Notes under the pieces: generated by a model
Database searches by the model: none
What the model was told of the DNA's origin: nothing
Seen by the model: only the letters and a program-made list of their open reading frames with translations
Translations under genes and position numbers: made by a program
In this document: positions 6,129-7,863 of the stretch, one piece after another
How the letters are laid out: every line of letters begins with the position of its first letter
How positions within the stretch are numbered: position 1 is the first letter of the stretch
From: Candidatus Competibacteraceae bacterium
GTDB lineage: Bacteria > Pseudomonadota > Gammaproteobacteria > Competibacterales > Competibacteraceae
NCBI GenBank assembly: GCA_020445005.1
Contig: JAGRHM010000010.1
Span: 1 to 7,863 of the forward strand
DNA length: 7,863 bases
Reading direction: 5' to 3'

Positions 6129-6425
6129 CAGCAGTTGCTGATGAAGCCGTTGCTTGATCACCCACAGATTCGCCGCTTGCTGAGCACACGTGGTCCGCGA
6201 TCCAAGGTGCGGAAACCACGACAACCCATGCCAATGGCCGTACTTCCAAATGCCCACATCGGTATCCAACCCCAAAAACTCGCCGACCACTTCCATCATA
6301 ATGACTTTACGATCCGTCAGCTTGAGGGCAAAGCCCCGTTGGCGTAAACGACAATCCCTGAGCAGGGTATTCAGGTGTTGATCTACCCAACAAAACACCG
6401 TGATGATAAAGTCTTCGAGCGGCAT
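6129..6425 (-). pseudogene. IS982-like transposase, N-terminal fragment
   Basis: About 99 residues: MPLEDFIITVFCWVDQHLNTLL, RLRQRGFALKLTDRKVIMMEVVGEFLGLDTDVGIW, then FPHLGSRTT and QAANLWVIKQRLHQQL. I recognise this as the N-terminal region of a transposase family generally annotated as IS982, from memory of the KL(T/S)DSEVITMEIVGEFLG pattern. Here DSE is changed to DRK. Family transposases are about 290 aa or more, so the catalytic domain is lost. The ATG at 6423-6425 has an AAGAGA ribosome site about six bases upstream. Downstream the frame continues without a stop into an IS3-type scrap and a methylase tail (183 aa in total). Confidence 0.6.
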
Positions 6426-6538
6426 GGCGGTCTCTTCGTGCGATTGAGGTGGTGGGTTCCTCTCAGCTTAGCGCAGATCGCCATGTCGCATCAGCCCGAC
6501 TTCCTCTCCCTGTGGAAAAGTCGAACATCGCGTTCCTA

Positions 6539-6544
6539 TATAAT
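6539..6544 (+). promoter_or_regulatory. Candidate -10 box for the macro-domain gene
   Basis: A perfect TATAAT lies 16 bases before the ATG at 6561. Transcription starting about seven bases downstream would leave a 5' leader of only around 10 bases. No convincing -35 is found at 16-18 bases and there is no clear Shine-Dalgarno sequence, so a nearly leaderless message is possible. The rest of 6426-6538 shows no supported gene. Confidence 0.3.
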
Positions 6545-6560
6545 TCCTGCGTAATTGAAT

Positions 6561-7079
6561 ATGAATGCCAGCCGTATCCAAATCATTGCCAATGATATTA
6601 CTCGATTGTCGGTCGACGCCATCGTCAATGCCGCTAATCGCTCGCTGCTGGGCGGCGGCGGCGTCGATGGCGCGATTCATCGCGCCGCCGGACCAGAGTT
6701 ATTAGCCGAATGTCGCACATTAGGCGGTTGCGAAACCGGTAAAGCCAAATTGACGCGCGGCTATCAGCTCCCCGCCCGATATGTGATTCACACCGTTGGC
6801 CCGGTTTGGCAAGGGGGTAATCAAGGCGAACCAGAACGATTGGCGTCGTGTTACCGCCAAAGCCTGCGACTGGCGGCGGCGCAGGGAGTTCGCACTATCG
6901 CCTTCCCCGCCATCAGTTGCGGAGTCTACGGCTATCCATTGGAGCAAGCAGCACATATCGCAGTACAGGAAGTTCGAAATTTTCTTGCCCGCGATGACCG
7001 GATCGAGACAGTTTATCTGGTGTGCTTTGGTGAGGATGTGAACCAGGCGTATGCAAAGGCGCTGAGGGAGGAGTCGTGA
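6561..7079 (+). CDS. Macro-domain protein (O-acetyl-ADP-ribose deacetylase, YmdB-like)
   Basis: A 172-aa single-domain protein, the normal length for this family. Members bind ADP-ribose and hydrolyse O-acetyl-ADP-ribose or remove ADP-ribose from proteins in the cytosol. Visible motifs are NDIT (11-14), DAIVNAAN (19-26), [14 protein letters not shown] (31-44) with the active-site aspartate, [15 protein letters not shown] (67-81), and the phosphate loop [10 protein letters not shown] (117-126). I chose ATG 6561 over the in-frame TTG at 6555, because ATG is the stronger start and family proteins begin close to the IQIIANDIT strand. The gene is intact. It sits beside the broken IS region and is convergent with the protease gene; no operon partner is seen. 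Confidence 0.93.
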   Translation: MNASRIQIIANDITRLSVDAIVNAANRSLLGGGGVDGAIHRAAGPELLAECRTLGGCETGKAKLTRGYQLPARYVIHTVGPVWQGGNQGEPERLASCYRQSLRLAAAQGVRTIAFPAISCGVYGYPLEQAAHIAVQEVRNFLARDDRIETVYLVCFGEDVNQAYAKALREES

Positions 7080-7091
7080 TGCACGCTATCG

Positions 7092-7106
7092 CTGCTGGTT
7101 CAGCAG
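7092..7106. terminator. Hairpin between convergent genes
   Basis: CTGCTG (7092-7097) pairs with CAGCAG (7101-7106) around a GTT loop, in the 73-base gap between the macro-domain gene and the convergent protease gene. A second weak dyad, GCGC...GCGC, follows. Neither strand has a proper T-run, so a terminator role rests only on position. Confidence 0.25.
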
Positions 7107-7152
7107 GGCGCCCAGGTTGCGCCGCTTGGCCAATCCGCTTTTATTGACCTGA

Positions 7153-7863
7153 TTACTCAACGCGCGGCTTGCCATTCAACCGTTGGCTTTTCATGCGCTT
7201 CGGGTCGAAAAACCGGGAGTTCACGATTTCGGCGGCGGCGATGGCAAAATTCAGGTTCTGGCCCACCTTGGAACCCAAAGTGGCGATGCCGATAACCGTC
7301 CCATCCCGTAAAAGAACCGGCCCACCGCTGTTGCCGGGACTGACCGGCGCGGAGATCTGGATATAACGCACTCCCTCGATCTCGCGCAGTCCGCTGATGA
7401 TGCCGGTGGAAAACGTCCCTTCCAAGCCATAGGGGTTGCCGATCACAAAGACATCCAGCCCCACCAGATCACGGTTATAGGTCTCATTAAGCGATAGACG
7501 GTCCGGAGTCTGCAGTGACGTGGCCAGAAGAGCCAAATCCGGGGTTTTGCTGCGGCGAAGAACCTCGGCGTTCGCTTCCTGATCGCCGCAGCGCACCGCC
7601 AGGTTTTCCGCTTTCTCAATCACATGATTGTTGGTCATGACCAGTCCATCTGTAGAAACTAGCAGCCCGCTGCCCAGGTTAGCGGTTTTGCCATCCTGGA
7701 AAGTGACGATGAGACAGGTCAACGAGATGGCGTGTCGATAAACTTTTTGCCTGGGGCTTTCCTCGTGATTGCCCTGGGTTTGAGGAGCCATAGCCGGTTT
7801 CGGGTCGTGAGGAAGCGATGAGGCATGACCGGTTGCGTCTGGATTATTGGGTGAGCCAGAGGA
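7153..7863 (-). CDS. Trypsin-like serine protease, S1C/HtrA-like, 5'-truncated by the window edge
   Basis: A chymotrypsin-fold protease with a complete catalytic triad. Numbered from the ATG at 7791, it has TNNHVI (H56), TPDLALL (D85) and SPGNSGGP (S155), the order and spacing of HtrA/DegP-type domains. Before H56 come the strand LGSGLLVSTDGLVMT and after S155 the strand VIGIATLGSKVGQNLNFAI. The protein ends about 45 residues after the last barrel strand and has no PDZ domain. Upstream of the ATG the frame has no stop back to base 7863. Those 24 codons are rich in Ser, Pro, Gly, Asn and Asp, like a linker, and the ATG has no ribosome site. I therefore take the real start to lie outside the window, perhaps after an N-terminal membrane or zinc-ribbon domain. 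Substrate unknown. Confidence 0.88.
   Translation of the reverse strand, partial: SSGSPNNPDATGHASSLPHDPKPAMAPQTQGNHEESPRQKVYRHAISLTCLIVTFQDGKTANLGSGLLVSTDGLVMTNNHVIEKAENLAVRCGDQEANAEVLRRSKTPDLALLATSLQTPDRLSLNETYNRDLVGLDVFVIGNPYGLEGTFSTGIISGLREIEGVRYIQISAPVSPGNSGGPVLLRDGTVIGIATLGSKVGQNLNFAIAAAEIVNSRFFDPKRMKSQRLNGKPRVE

Noticed and set aside
7079..7150. Short frame of 22 codons overlapping the macro-gene stop (TGATG)
   Set aside because: No similarity or motif, it spans the intergenic hairpin, and it is short enough to arise by chance.

Overview
This window looks like a chromosomal stretch of a proteobacterium, probably a gammaproteobacterium. The clues are an Ib-type aspartate aminotransferase, a tRNA-Asn gene with encoded CCA, a YmdB-like macro-domain gene, and several broken mobile-element genes in moderately GC-rich DNA. 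The taxon is inferred, not shown.

Left edge (1-1035, + strand): the 3' three quarters of a class I aspartate aminotransferase gene, then tRNA-Asn(GUU). Immediately beyond, on the - strand, is the broken C-terminal part of a large serine recombinase. Its ancestral reading frame appears to run toward, and even into, the tRNA gene.

Centre (1418-5330, - strand): a three-gene operon that I read as an intact ABC-three-component (ABC-3C) conflict system. In transcription order it encodes a nuclease-like effector with a C-terminal ABC-3C domain (407 aa), a middle component (162 aa) and a DUF3732-type SMC-like ATPase (648 aa). Both gene junctions are 4-nt ATGA stop/start overlaps, which suggests translational coupling and fixed stoichiometry. 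By family knowledge the ATPase would act as sensor or motor, the middle component as adaptor, and the nuclease-like protein as effector against invading DNA or phage. None of this has been tested here.

Right of the operon (5294-6425, - strand): a graveyard of fragments. There is a DNA adenine methylase (D12 class) lacking its N-terminus, then a single open frame that fuses an IS982-like transposase N-terminus, a short IS3-type transposase C-terminus, and the C-terminal tail of a second, diverged adenine methylase.

Three copies of an imperfect tandem-plus-palindrome repeat (about 1418-1490, 5294-5328, 5826-5892) separate the blocks. Each lies at the 3' end of a - strand gene or gene fragment, and together they bracket the ABC-3C operon. 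One stem base pair differs by a compensatory change between two copies. This repeat is the least explained element of the window.

Right edge (6561-7863): a complete macro-domain protein on the + strand, and, convergent to it, a trypsin-like S1C serine protease whose frame stays open to the window edge, so its N-terminus lies outside.
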